Part shown: positions 33,213 through 42,110 of the stretch, piece by piece
Position numbering within the stretch: position 1 is the stretch's first letter
Layout of the letters: each line of letters opens with the position of its first letter
Source: UBA1189 sp045647345
GTDB lineage: Bacteria; Bacteroidota; Bacteroidia; Bacteroidales; Bacteroidaceae
DNA: 45,030 bases
Assembly: GCA_045647345.1 (NCBI GenBank)
Contig: JAZRMG010000142.1
Span: 1 to 45,030, forward strand
Reading direction: 5' to 3'
Translations under genes and position numbers: made by a program
Notes under the pieces: model-generated
What the model saw: only the letters and a program-made list of their open reading frames with translations
Databases searched by the model: none
What the model was told of the DNA's origin: nothing

Positions 33213-34025
33213 TTAGTTTCTCAGACAGATATTGATGACAGCTACCGCATCGGCCACGTCCACTACGCCGTCGTCATCGACATCGGCCTTGGCATCGTAC
33301 TCTCCCGTGAGGCTGAGATTGATGACGCGCACCGCATCGGCTACGTCCACTACACCATCGCCATCGGCATCGCCGGTCAGGGTGGTCACATTGTCTTGTG
33401 GCCCATCGCCTTGAGGCTCGTCAGGGTTCATGGGGTTATACTCATACTTTGCCGTTAGCGTGAGATCACCTTCTGGCATATTGAATGAGAAGCTTTCGTT
33501 CTGGCTCATCAGTTTGCCTCCGTTGTACCATCCAAGGAATATATATCCCATTTTCCCCGTAGCCGTGAGCCATATTGTCTGATCTTGCATGTAGCGTTCT
33601 CCACTTGCGATATTGAAGCTACATGCAGTTAATGGCTCAGCCACCAGATAGAGACGGTTGTCATTGTTAAATGGTTCGTCGGGCGAGCTGGGCGTGTAGT
33701 TATAGCATGCCGTGAAGGTTATCGCTTTGTTCTCCATCGTATATTGGGTATACCATTCATTGCTATACCACTCACCATCCTTCTCCCAATGTGAGAATAC
33801 ATACGAAGGGCCTATTGCATAGCTTTCCAATATAACTGGGTCGCCCTCTCTATAGTAGCCCTCACCACCCAGCCACGACACTGCTGCCGCAGGCTTTGCC
33901 GTCACCGTCAGCTTGTTGTTCTGATACGGCTCAGCAGGGTTTGTCGGGTTGAAGTCGTCGGCCATAAGCTGCAGGCTTCCCATTATCGTCAGCAGCAGCG
34001 CGGCTAAATATTTAATGCATTTCAT
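33213..34025 (-). CDS. Exported repeat protein with C-terminal dockerin-like domain
   Basis: A 270-residue protein with a signal peptide (~1-22). Two beta repeats of ~75 residues follow, each introduced by an N/T-P-x-x-P-x-EP motif (NPTNPAEPYQNNKLTVTAKP, then TPSSPDEPFNND) and containing FSHWEKDG or FLGWYNGG, like the bacterial repeats of surface proteins. A third NPMNPDEP leads into ~215-270, which holds two calcium-loop repeats of dockerin type: GDADGDGVVDVADAVRVIN and DVDDDGVVDVADAVAVIN. Dockerins bind cohesins. The gene is last in a minus-strand row whose first gene looks cohesin-like. It lacks the sorting tail of its two neighbours, so surface attachment might depend on such binding (inference). 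Confidence 0.8.
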   Translation of the reverse strand: MKCIKYLAALLLTIMGSLQLMADDFNPTNPAEPYQNNKLTVTAKPAAAVSWLGGEGYYREGDPVILESYAIGPSYVFSHWEKDGEWYSNEWYTQYTMENKAITFTACYNYTPSSPDEPFNNDNRLYLVAEPLTACSFNIASGERYMQDQTIWLTATGKMGYIFLGWYNGGKLMSQNESFSFNMPEGDLTLTAKYEYNPMNPDEPQGDGPQDNVTTLTGDADGDGVVDVADAVRVINLSLTGEYDAKADVDDDGVVDVADAVAVINICLRN

Positions 34026-34041
34026 TGTTGTTAGGTTTATC

Positions 34042-34079
34042 TACCATTGGGCGATTTAGGCTTAAATCGCCCAATGGTA
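34042..34079 (-). promoter_or_regulatory. 17-bp perfect hairpin between the BspA-like and dockerin-like genes
   Basis: TACCATTGGGCGATTTA (34042-34058) pairs exactly with 34063-34079 around the loop GGCT. On the transcribed strand no T run follows, so it may stabilise the upstream message or lower expression of the downstream gene rather than terminate. Confidence 0.6.
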
Positions 34080-34087
34080 AATTCAGT

Positions 34088-37000
34088 TTAGAACTTCACT
34101 ACCTTGCGGTTGTCCTTGATGTAGATACCCTGCTCAGTGGCATTCTCTACACGCTGTCCCTTGACGTTGTAAGTGGGAGCCTCATTGTCAATTGTCATTT
34201 GTGAATTGTCAATTGCAGTCTCGCCAGCCTTCATCATGATGGTGAAGCGACCTTCGTAGGTGCCTGCCTCGGTCATGAAGGTGTAGCTGCCCTCGCTGAA
34301 GTCGTGGATAGTGCCTGTGAGGTTATCCTTCACATAGATAGGAGTATCCATGCGCGGAGCTGCCATTGTGTAGTTGCCCTGTGCGGGAGCGGTATAGCCC
34401 ATGGTCACGATGCCCTCGGCTACGGGGCGCTCGTTGATGGCATACTTCACGGCGCGGCTGTCGATGGTGTAGAGTTGCGGTATGCCAGCTGTGCTGAACT
34501 TGGCAGCGTCGCAAGTGGTCTCATAGCCCATGTCTGCGTCGTTGTTGAACACCACGCGAGTGCGGTCTGTGTTGGTGCCATCCGTCAAGGTGATGTTCAC
34601 GAGCAAGCGTTCAGGATTGATGGGCATCTCGCGACGGCGGGCACGCGCCTTGGCTGCTGCCTCCTGTGCTTGATGGTAGGTCATCTGCTGCTCGGGGTTA
34701 TACTCGATATTATCAGTACCCTCGGACTTCTGCACGAAGAAGGCCTCGAACGGAGCCAGCTGGTAGTCGTCGTCGCCGGGACGGATAGCCACATACTGTC
34801 CGTCTCTCCATACGGTGATGGGCGCTGAGTAGTCATCGCTGGTCACCTCATAGTAGCTCAGGTAGGGGTTACCCACAAAGTTCCAGCTCGCATCTTGCAT
34901 ATTCTCAGTCATATGCTCTACCAACTCGTTGTACTTCTTCTCATGCTTCAGCTTCTGGTTCTTGGCAGTGAGTATCAGTACATCGTCCTGTGAGCATTGG
35001 AAGATATATCCCGTAGCAGCCTTGAGGTGGTTGCCGTTGCCGTCAGAGGTCACATTCTTCCAGCCACCCTGGCCTTTGTTTGCACGCTCCTCACCGTCGT
35101 AGTAGCGGAATACCCAGTCGGCACCGTTCTCCATCTTGATGTCCTCACGCTTCACATCGAAGGGGAAGCAGAAGAAGTACCAACGGCCACCCTGCACGTT
35201 GATGTGGAAGTGCAGCTTGTCGGCATTCACGCAGCCCTCGCCACCTACGATGATAGAGCCGCCATCGGTGCCGTTGTGCTCGATTTCTACATCGCCCAAG
35301 TCTTGCTCTACGTCATCTTCTACAATGATACCCGAGTTTTCACCCATCTCGGCATCGGGAGCATTTTCCTCGGTACCGTTGATGCTACCCGTATTCTCAT
35401 TCAGTGTCTTGTCGCCTTCCAGATAGAAGTTTTCGTAGGGCTCGTCAAACTCTGCGAAGCTCAGGTACTGTCCCCACTGGGTATCGTTGTAGTAGTTGGC
35501 ATAGCTTACCTTGGGGGCATGCAGTGTACCTATGAAGTTATTACCATATTTCGGGAAGGTGTTTTGACCAATAGCGATAGGCTCTATAGTATATGTGTAA
35601 ATATCTTTCAAAGATGTGCATCCCTCAAAGGCCAGGTCTTCAATATGGCGTACAGAACTGGGGATGCGAACTTCTTTCAGGTTGCTACAATAGCTGAAAG
35701 CACCCCATCCAATTGTCTCTACAGATGGGGGGAGAATGATGCTTGCAAGATTACAACCGCAGAAAGCTCCGTTGCCAATCTCAGTGACTCCCTTCGGGAT
35801 GCTGACAGAAGTGAGCTTTGTACAATTGTAGAAAGCAGAAAATTCAATCTTTGTCACACTTTCAGGAATATCCAATGTTTTAATATAGTTATATGCGAAA
35901 GCATCATTCCCAATCGATGTAATATTCTTGGGTAGTTTGATGCTGAGCAGATTACAATTATATAATCCATAAGCTGGGAATATATTGTCCTCGGTGTGGC
36001 AGTCTGCATAGTGATTTCGCTCATTATACACGATGGAGGCATTGGTCAGGTCAAGATGGCGCAGTGCAGTCATCTTGGTAAGCATCATAAAGAAGTCGTG
36101 GCTATTGATGCTTCCATTGATCGTAAGATCAGCTACACGTGACAAGGTGGTCTCGCCTAAAGCTTCATAGAGTGCCGAGACCTCGTTATTTGCAATTAAG
36201 GTAACTTCACGCCTGTATGCTTCTTGGGTTGCAATCTTATTGCGAAGCATTTCGTCTTTCCAGTAGTCTGCAGAGCAATAGTCGTCGTATGCTGATTCGG
36301 GTACTACAAACAATCCATAATCATCAATCAAATTTGTATGTGTCAATGTGGGGGGAGTAGTTGGATGCATGTAAACGGTCTCTATACCATAAAAAGCCCC
36401 GCTTCCAATGCTAGTCACCCCATTAGGAATGGTAATTGAAGATAGATTTGCACAATCCCTGAATGCCCAATCTCCAATCAAAGTCAGTTTAGAGCCTTCT
36501 GAGATATTGACAGTAGTTAGGCTGCTACAATTTGCAAAGGTCCATGCTCCAATTGAAGTTACACTTGCGGGAATGGTAATAGAGGAAAGGCTACTGCAAT
36601 TGTTAAAGGCATAATCTAGCGAAGTTAGTTTTGAATCTTCAGGAATCATGACAGTAGTTAGGCTGCAACAATTTACAAAAGTGAAAGGTCCAATTGAAGT
36701 CACCTCCTTAGGAATGGTAATTGAAGAAAGATTTGCACAATCCTCGAATGCATAATCTCCAATCAAAGTCAGTTTAGAGCCTTCTGAGATATTGACGGTG
36801 GTTAGGCTGCTACAATGACGGAAAGTAGCAAATCCAATGCTAGTCACCCCATTAGGAATGGTAATTGAAGATAGATTTGCACAATCCTCGAATGCATAAT
36901 CTCCAATCAAAGTCAGTTTAGAGCCTTCTGAGATATTGACAGTAGTTAGGCTGCAACAATTTACAAAAGTGAAAGGTCCAATTGAAGTCACCTCCTTGGG

Positions 37001-38557
37001 AATGGTAATAGAGGAAAGGCTGCTACAACCACTGAAAGTACTCTCTCCAATGCTAGTCACCCCACTGGGAATGGTAATAGAGGAAAGGCTGCTACAACCT
37101 AAAAAAGTAGCATATCCAATCGAAGTCAGTTTTGAATCTTCAGGAATCATGACAGTAGTTAGGCTGCTACAACCACCGAAAGCACTCTCTCCAATGCTAG
37201 TCACCCCATTAGGAATGGTAATTGAAGATAGATTTGCACAACCCTCGAATGCCCAACCTCCAATCAAAGTCAGTTCGGAATCTTCAGAGATATTGACGGT
37301 AGTTAGGCTGCTACAACCTGAAAAAGTAGCATTTTCAATCGAAGTCACACTTGCAGGAATGTTGATGGAAATGAGTTTCTCACAATCTGAGAATGCGTGG
37401 TATCCTATCATAGTTAGTTTTGAATCTTCAGGAATCGCGACAGTAGTTAGACTTCTACACCCATTAAAGGCCCAACCATCTATTTGGGTTACGCTTGCGG
37501 GAATAGTGATAGAGGTGAGTTTCTCACAATCACGGAATGCTTCGCTTCCTATTGATTCTAATTTTGAATCTTCAGGAATCCTGACAGTAGATAGACTTCT
37601 ACACCCATTAAAGGCACAACCATCTATTTTGGTTACGCTTGCGGGAATGGTGATGGAGGTAAGGTTTTCACAACCCTTGAATGCCCAACCTCCAATCAAA
37701 ATTACTCCATCTGTAAACTCTACAGATGTGATTTCATTGCGTTGTGATTCCCATGGATATTGATCTGAATAGATAGGTGAGATATCTGCTAAAACAATAA
37801 GACGGCCTTTTTCGAAATAATAACCTTCTGGAGTTGCTTCAATAATGATGCCTTGCAACTCATTGATGGCCTCAACTATGATATCATAGTCGGTGGCATT
37901 GTCGTACACATCTTGTGCCTTAGCGATGGCATCGGCAAATACTTCTGCTGACAGCGTGGTTGCCTTGTCAATTAAAGCCATTATCTCATCTTTGGCTGAC
38001 ATAATTTTAGCCTCTTCTATCGTTTGCGCAGAAGAGTAGTGTAGTATATGTACATTATCCCAAGCTACCCAGTTTGTATTACAGCTGGTAATATTAAGAC
38101 CCACGGTCAAGCTGCCGTCAGTAACCTGTGTGAATACATGGTACTCCTTGGGCGGATTGGTGTAGGTGGTAGTTACGGGCACCATATCCTCATTCGCAAA
38201 AATCGATACTCCCTCTGGAGTTAATGATTCATCGTTTTGCATGACTGCATGTGCCATAGCCTTTACGGCATAAATACCATTGGGTAGATCAATTGTCTGA
38301 TGCCAACTGCGATCAGAAAGTGGGCCAGGTGCCCACACCCAACTCTCCATAAAAGTAGTGCCGCTGTATCCATAGTTTGCTGCTGTAGCAATCGTGCCAC
38401 CGCCACCACCGTCAAGAGTCCAACCTGTGGCGCCTTCTTCAAAGTTTGGATTGGTCAACAGATGCGTCATATCTGTACCATACTGAGCAGATACTTGCAT
38501 TGCTATGCTGCTCCATAGACCTGCCAGGATAGCAGCAATAAAACGTGTCTTCTTCAT
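34088..38557 (-). CDS. Large BspA-like leucine-rich-repeat surface protein
   Basis: A 1489-residue protein with a signal peptide (~1-25). A jelly-roll, carbohydrate-binding-like domain spans ~26-175 (LLTNPNFEEGATGWTL) and a helical linker ~176-245. The main LRR_5/BspA array covers ~270-735, built of alternating 23- and 25-residue repeats (ITIPNGVTSIGESAFGGCSS and VMIPEDSKLTSIGYATFLGC). A BspA-type spacer domain (~780-860; NGSINSHDFFMML) and a second shorter LRR block (~865-1000) follow, then a beta-rich region and a sorting tail (YNVKGQRVENATEQGIYI). BspA-type proteins mediate adhesion to host proteins or other bacteria. The array repeats are nearly identical at DNA level. The segment SQMTIDNEA before the tail is encoded by AATTGT-type repeats. 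It is the middle gene of a three-gene row. Confidence 0.87.
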   Translation of the reverse strand: MKKTRFIAAILAGLWSSIAMQVSAQYGTDMTHLLTNPNFEEGATGWTLDGGGGGTIATAANYGYSGTTFMESWVWAPGPLSDRSWHQTIDLPNGIYAVKAMAHAVMQNDESLTPEGVSIFANEDMVPVTTTYTNPPKEYHVFTQVTDGSLTVGLNITSCNTNWVAWDNVHILHYSSAQTIEEAKIMSAKDEIMALIDKATTLSAEVFADAIAKAQDVYDNATDYDIIVEAINELQGIIIEATPEGYYFEKGRLIVLADISPIYSDQYPWESQRNEITSVEFTDGVILIGGWAFKGCENLTSITIPASVTKIDGCAFNGCRSLSTVRIPEDSKLESIGSEAFRDCEKLTSITIPASVTQIDGWAFNGCRSLTTVAIPEDSKLTMIGYHAFSDCEKLISINIPASVTSIENATFSGCSSLTTVNISEDSELTLIGGWAFEGCANLSSITIPNGVTSIGESAFGGCSSLTTVMIPEDSKLTSIGYATFLGCSSLSSITIPSGVTSIGESTFSGCSSLSSITIPKEVTSIGPFTFVNCCSLTTVNISEGSKLTLIGDYAFEDCANLSSITIPNGVTSIGFATFRHCSSLTTVNISEGSKLTLIGDYAFEDCANLSSITIPKEVTSIGPFTFVNCCSLTTVMIPEDSKLTSLDYAFNNCSSLSSITIPASVTSIGAWTFANCSSLTTVNISEGSKLTLIGDWAFRDCANLSSITIPNGVTSIGSGAFYGIETVYMHPTTPPTLTHTNLIDDYGLFVVPESAYDDYCSADYWKDEMLRNKIATQEAYRREVTLIANNEVSALYEALGETTLSRVADLTINGSINSHDFFMMLTKMTALRHLDLTNASIVYNERNHYADCHTEDNIFPAYGLYNCNLLSIKLPKNITSIGNDAFAYNYIKTLDIPESVTKIEFSAFYNCTKLTSVSIPKGVTEIGNGAFCGCNLASIILPPSVETIGWGAFSYCSNLKEVRIPSSVRHIEDLAFEGCTSLKDIYTYTIEPIAIGQNTFPKYGNNFIGTLHAPKVSYANYYNDTQWGQYLSFAEFDEPYENFYLEGDKTLNENTGSINGTEENAPDAEMGENSGIIVEDDVEQDLGDVEIEHNGTDGGSIIVGGEGCVNADKLHFHINVQGGRWYFFCFPFDVKREDIKMENGADWVFRYYDGEERANKGQGGWKNVTSDGNGNHLKAATGYIFQCSQDDVLILTAKNQKLKHEKKYNELVEHMTENMQDASWNFVGNPYLSYYEVTSDDYSAPITVWRDGQYVAIRPGDDDYQLAPFEAFFVQKSEGTDNIEYNPEQQMTYHQAQEAAAKARARRREMPINPERLLVNITLTDGTNTDRTRVVFNNDADMGYETTCDAAKFSTAGIPQLYTIDSRAVKYAINERPVAEGIVTMGYTAPAQGNYTMAAPRMDTPIYVKDNLTGTIHDFSEGSYTFMTEAGTYEGRFTIMMKAGETAIDNSQMTIDNEAPTYNVKGQRVENATEQGIYIKDNRKVVKF
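34183..34217. repeat. AATTGT-type repeat inside the BspA-like coding sequence
   Basis: CATTGTCAATTGTCATTTGTGAATTGTCAATTG-like sequence, translated in the minus-strand frame as a TAIDNSQMTIDNE linker just before the sorting tail. It is the same repeat type as at 14899 and 42111. Confidence 0.75.
36400..37720. repeat. Near-identical 144-bp LRR supra-repeats in the BspA-like gene
   Basis: Pairs of 69- and 75-bp LRR units recur with long identical stretches, for example GGAATGGTAATTGAAGATAG near 36430, 36855 and 37213, and AAGTCAGTTTAGAGCCTTCT near 36480, 36768 and 36910. High DNA identity indicates recent duplication or recombination within the array. Confidence 0.85.
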
Positions 38558-38606
38558 ATTGTTTCTATTTAATTTGTTTTCTGAATTATATCTTTGTTGA
38601 GGCCAC

Positions 38607-39707
38607 TTATTCAGCGATTACCTTGCGGCCATTGACGATATAGATTTGACCGGGCTTCATTGTCTCTACACGCAGTCCTACGATATTGTAGATAGCATTG
38701 GGAGCATTATCCATTGTCAACTGTCCATTGTCGATGGATGTGGTGCCTCCGATGCGTAATGCCGATACAGAGGCTCCCTCGGGCAGCTCTACATAGCACT
38801 TGCCAGCAGCGAGCACGAAGGGGTAGGCGGGGTCTACTTGGTAGAACATGGGGCCTTGGCCTTGATTCTGCATCACGTAGGAGGTGGCTCCGGTGAGCTC
38901 AGTCTGTGCTACAACACCTACGAGATGGCCGTTCTTCACGATGCCGTCGGCAGGATACTTGGTGGCATCCACAGCACCCGAAATCGTTTGGCTGAAGCCA
39001 GCCTCGCTATATAGTATATAAGGAGTGTAGGCAGCTATCTGTGTAGCCTTCTCGAGCACGAGCGCATCGGCGGTGTGGCTGCTGCAGGTGTAGGCCTCGA
39101 GTGAGCCATCGGCAGGTAGGGCGTAGTCGAAGGGGAGGATGCAGGTACCGAACTTATTCGTTGCCGACACCTTAAGGCTGAGCGTGCTGGTAGATGTGGC
39201 CTGCACGGCAGTGCTAACGTAGTCCTCGGCAAGGTACTTGGTTTCGTCTACGGTAACTAACCTGACACCTTGCACGCCAATCTGCACATCACCGGGTTTG
39301 AGGTAGGGAGTGGCTTTCACATATACTTCAAAGAGGTCACCACTGGTCTTGGAGAACAGGGCATTAGTGCCTGAGAAGCAGGCGACATTGAGCACACCAT
39401 TCACCACATCGGCTCCCAAGGTATGCGAATTTCCTCTGCGAGGATAGAAACCCGAAGTGCCCAACATATATACATCGTATTCGCCATCGGTAACACACAC
39501 TTCCAACCCCTCAGGCAGTGCAAGCGAGATTTGGTAGGCCGTGTACTGAAGCGAACCTTCGAGACTCACCGTGAACACGGCATCACCATTGCCACCTGGC
39601 TCTACGGTCAGTTCGCTGATGACTACCTTGTCGGTGGTGGATTCAGCCATAATAGCTCCCGCAGCGAAGAGGGAGTAGATGAAAAAGAGTAGTTTTGTCT
39701 TTTGCAT
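38607..39707 (-). CDS. Exported protein with cohesin-like domain and sorting tail
   Basis: A 366-residue protein with a signal peptide (~1-21). Residues ~27-165 have the cohesin pattern: VVISELTVEPGGNGDAVFTV (beta strand, P-G, strand), AYQISLALPEGLEV, a middle strand VLNVACFSGTN, then GDLFEVYVKATPYLKPGDVQ with a final strand. A second beta region (~175-310) follows, then a sorting tail (YNIVGLRVETMKPGQIYIVNG). SIDNGQLTMDNA before the tail is encoded by repeat-derived sequence. Cohesins bind dockerins, and a dockerin-like protein is encoded two genes downstream. It is first in the row; the next gene follows at 49 bases without a terminator. The cohesin call rests on pattern only and needs a profile search. 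Confidence 0.62.
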   Translation of the reverse strand: MQKTKLLFFIYSLFAAGAIMAESTTDKVVISELTVEPGGNGDAVFTVSLEGSLQYTAYQISLALPEGLEVCVTDGEYDVYMLGTSGFYPRRGNSHTLGADVVNGVLNVACFSGTNALFSKTSGDLFEVYVKATPYLKPGDVQIGVQGVRLVTVDETKYLAEDYVSTAVQATSTSTLSLKVSATNKFGTCILPFDYALPADGSLEAYTCSSHTADALVLEKATQIAAYTPYILYSEAGFSQTISGAVDATKYPADGIVKNGHLVGVVAQTELTGATSYVMQNQGQGPMFYQVDPAYPFVLAAGKCYVELPEGASVSALRIGGTTSIDNGQLTMDNAPNAIYNIVGLRVETMKPGQIYIVNGRKVIAE

Positions 39708-39817
39708 ATTCGTTAATCTTATAAGATATTGATTATTTTTGCAAAAATACCTAACCCTGCCGGATTAATGCTTGTCCATTTTGTCCTTGTGGCCTTATTG
39801 TGGCTTTTTGTTTGCCT

Positions 39818-39825
39818 TAACTTTG
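39818..39825 (+). promoter_or_regulatory. -7 element ahead of the regulator-kinase pair
   Basis: TAACTTTG, 58 bases before the ATG at 39884. No good -33 box is seen at the normal distance. On the opposite strand a TATTTTTG element (39742-39749) faces the cohesin-like gene, so the two operons diverge from this 176-base region. Confidence 0.45.
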
Positions 39826-39883
39826 TTAATGCGAGACTTAATGCCTAAATTCGCATCATCCAAAGCTATGAGGAAGAAAACAA

Positions 39884-40465
39884 ATGGACAAAATAGAAAA
39901 ATATCTGGATGCACTGAAACACGATGTGGAGTGCCGTGTGGGGAGTAAACCCTATGGGCACGGCGACTTTATCAAGCTATCGGAGGCGGTGTTTGAGAGC
40001 ACCAAGGAGATGATAAGCGCCACCACGCTGAAGCGCCTGTGGGGGTATCTGCGTCAGGAATCGCCCACACCGCAGACACGCACGCTGAATGTGCTGGCTG
40101 CCTATGTGGGCTTCAAGGATTGGCAGGACTATTGTGATTGCCAAGCCAGCAAGGACGACTACTCGAGCGAGTTCGTGAAGCATCACTCGCAACACTGCTT
40201 CCTGATGAAGCCGGGCGAGATGGTCAGGGTAAGCTGGTATCCTAATCGAAAGCTGGTGCTGAGGCACGAGGGCGATGGAAACCTCTTCACCGTGGTGACA
40301 TCGGAAAACAGTAAGCTGGAGCCGGGAATGACGCTGCATTGCGATGCCTTCATTGCCAAAGAGGTGCTGCTGCTCAAGAACGTGAAGGGCGGATCGCTCA
40401 CCGAATCGTGCGACTACATCTGTGGTAAGATAGGGGGCATTGAGTATGAACTGATAGGAGAGTAG
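39884..40465 (+). CDS. Regulator-like protein paired with the receptor kinase
   Basis: A 193-residue cytoplasmic protein. Residues 1-95 form a helical module that I recognise only as a recurrent Bacteroidales N-terminal domain (KLSEAVFESTKEMISATTLK, RLWGYLR, then TLNVLAAYVGFKDWQDYC), which resembles a helix-turn-helix in spacing. Residues ~100-193 are beta-rich (MVRVSWYPNRKLVLRHEGDG), like a small barrel. The kinase gene begins 11 bases after its stop, so the two are co-expressed. It could be the kinase's substrate, a DNA-binding output protein or an adaptor; the sequence does not decide. No transmembrane segment is present. Confidence 0.7.
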   Translation: MDKIEKYLDALKHDVECRVGSKPYGHGDFIKLSEAVFESTKEMISATTLKRLWGYLRQESPTPQTRTLNVLAAYVGFKDWQDYCDCQASKDDYSSEFVKHHSQHCFLMKPGEMVRVSWYPNRKLVLRHEGDGNLFTVVTSENSKLEPGMTLHCDAFIAKEVLLLKNVKGGSLTESCDYICGKIGGIEYELIGE

Positions 40466-40476
40466 AAGTAAGGGAG

Positions 40477-42063
40477 ATGGAGTCGTCAGATTTTGTAAAA
40501 GCTACGGGCAACTCTTCATTGACCTTCCATGCTAATGATGCTGGAAGGATGTCGAGCATGGTGGTGGTTGTCAACGGAAAGGAGTACTTCAGAAAGCAGC
40601 TGCCCGAGCAGAGCAGGGGCGACCTGCGCCTGCGCATGGCTCTGTACAAGGAGTTCAATGTGGGCCGACAGATTGACTGTCCCTACATCGTGAAATACAC
40701 AGAAATCAATGAGGATGAGAACGGGGTGTATGTGCTGATGGAGCATATCAACGGCATGAACATGGCCGAGAAGATGAAGGCCGAGCCGGCATACTTCAGC
40801 AACCTGCGCAATACGACGAAGCTGCTGCGCCAGCTATTGAAGGCGCTGAAGGCGCTGCATAGCAAGAATATTGCCTATCTGGACCTGAAGCCCGAGAATA
40901 TCATGCTCACCCAAGTGAGCAACAATGTGAAGCTGATTGACCTGGGTGGATGCTTTGCCGATAGCAATAGCTTCACGGCAGAGCGCACCAAGGCATACGC
41001 TGCGCCCGAGCTGGCCAATGACCTGATCGGTGAGGTGGACGCCCGCACCGATATCTATGGGGTGGGCCGACTGATACAATATATAGAGGAGAAGGCCGAC
41101 CTCTACCTGCCCAAATATCTGCAACGCATCAAGCGGCGATGCCTGAACGAGGAAAAGGCCCGACGCTACGAGTCGGTAGACGAGGTGCTCAGGGCACTCA
41201 ACCGAAAGGCGCAGCGCATGCGTGCTGCCCTGTGTGGTATAGTCCTGCTGGTGGCCTGCGTGCTGGGATGGCAGGAGTACACCACCACGGAGCACTACCG
41301 TCGCACGGCACTGCTGCTGCGGAGCGATGCGCTCATCGAGGGCATATACTATGCCGTCACCTCGGAGGACAGCGCCACCTGCAAGGTGATCGGACTGACC
41401 GACTGGAACAACCTCTACATCCGTGAGAAGGTGCTCGTCAAGGGAAAGGAGTATACAGTGACGGAGATTGCCGACAGCGTATTCAAGGGATTTGACCGGG
41501 TGGAGAGTGTGAACCTACCCCAAGGACTGAGGGTGATAGGCGAGCAGGCTTTCTTTGACTGCACGAGCCTGGTGACGGTGACTCTACCCGAGAGATTCAC
41601 CGAACTGCGGCACGCCTGCTTCAAGCGCACTGGCATCAGGAGCGTGAGCTTCCCCAAGAGCCTCAAGGCTATCGGGCACGCCTCGTTTGCCGAGTGCACG
41701 GGCCTCACCGAGGTGGTGATACCCGAGGGTGTGGAGACCCTGGAGATGGATGCCTTTGCCTGCTGCACGGGCTTGAAGAGCGTAGAGCTGCCATCCACAC
41801 TGAAGACCATTGCCCGCGGTGTGTTCTGGGACTGCTCCAGCCTGGAGGAGATAACCATCCCGGCCGGGGTGAGCACGATAGGTGAGTATGCCTTCTTCTA
41901 CTGCACCAATCTGAAGCATGTATACAACTATGCACCCGAGCCACAGCTCGTATCGGCGATATTCAAGTATCCCGGCATCACGGTACATGTTCCTGCCGCT
42001 TCGGTGGAGAAGTACCGCAACGCACAGCATTGGAAACAGATGCATATCGTGGGCGACCTGTAG
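40477..42063 (+). CDS. Receptor-like protein kinase: cytoplasmic kinase, one TM helix, exported BspA-type LRR
   Basis: A 528-residue protein. Residues ~15-240 form a Hanks-type Ser/Thr kinase: K40 in EYFRKQL (ATP lysine), E59 as helix-C candidate, YLDLKPEN at 134-141 (catalytic D136, N141), IDLGG with D155, AAPE at 175-178 and TDIYGVG with D192. The glycine-rich loop is degenerate and HRD reads YLD, so the Arg is missing (non-RD type). One hydrophobic helix at ~249-265 leads to ~263 exported residues. These include at least six LRR_5/BspA repeats (LPQGLRVIGEQAFFDCTSLV and relatives) and a typical end PAASVEKYRNAQHWKQ. The layout suggests sensing outside and phosphorylation inside. AGGGAG precedes the ATG. 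The neighbouring BspA-like gene encodes the same repeat type. Confidence 0.85.
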   Translation: MESSDFVKATGNSSLTFHANDAGRMSSMVVVVNGKEYFRKQLPEQSRGDLRLRMALYKEFNVGRQIDCPYIVKYTEINEDENGVYVLMEHINGMNMAEKMKAEPAYFSNLRNTTKLLRQLLKALKALHSKNIAYLDLKPENIMLTQVSNNVKLIDLGGCFADSNSFTAERTKAYAAPELANDLIGEVDARTDIYGVGRLIQYIEEKADLYLPKYLQRIKRRCLNEEKARRYESVDEVLRALNRKAQRMRAALCGIVLLVACVLGWQEYTTTEHYRRTALLLRSDALIEGIYYAVTSEDSATCKVIGLTDWNNLYIREKVLVKGKEYTVTEIADSVFKGFDRVESVNLPQGLRVIGEQAFFDCTSLVTVTLPERFTELRHACFKRTGIRSVSFPKSLKAIGHASFAECTGLTEVVIPEGVETLEMDAFACCTGLKSVELPSTLKTIARGVFWDCSSLEEITIPAGVSTIGEYAFFYCTNLKHVYNYAPEPQLVSAIFKYPGITVHVPAASVEKYRNAQHWKQMHIVGDL

Positions 42064-42110
42064 GGAGTTGCATGAGAAGTGGTGTGCACAAAGTTGTTAA
42101 GCCATTCGCT

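Noticed and set aside
36400..37720. Regular repeats resembling a CRISPR array
   Set aside because: The repeats are translated LRR units without unique spacers and lie wholly inside one coding sequence.
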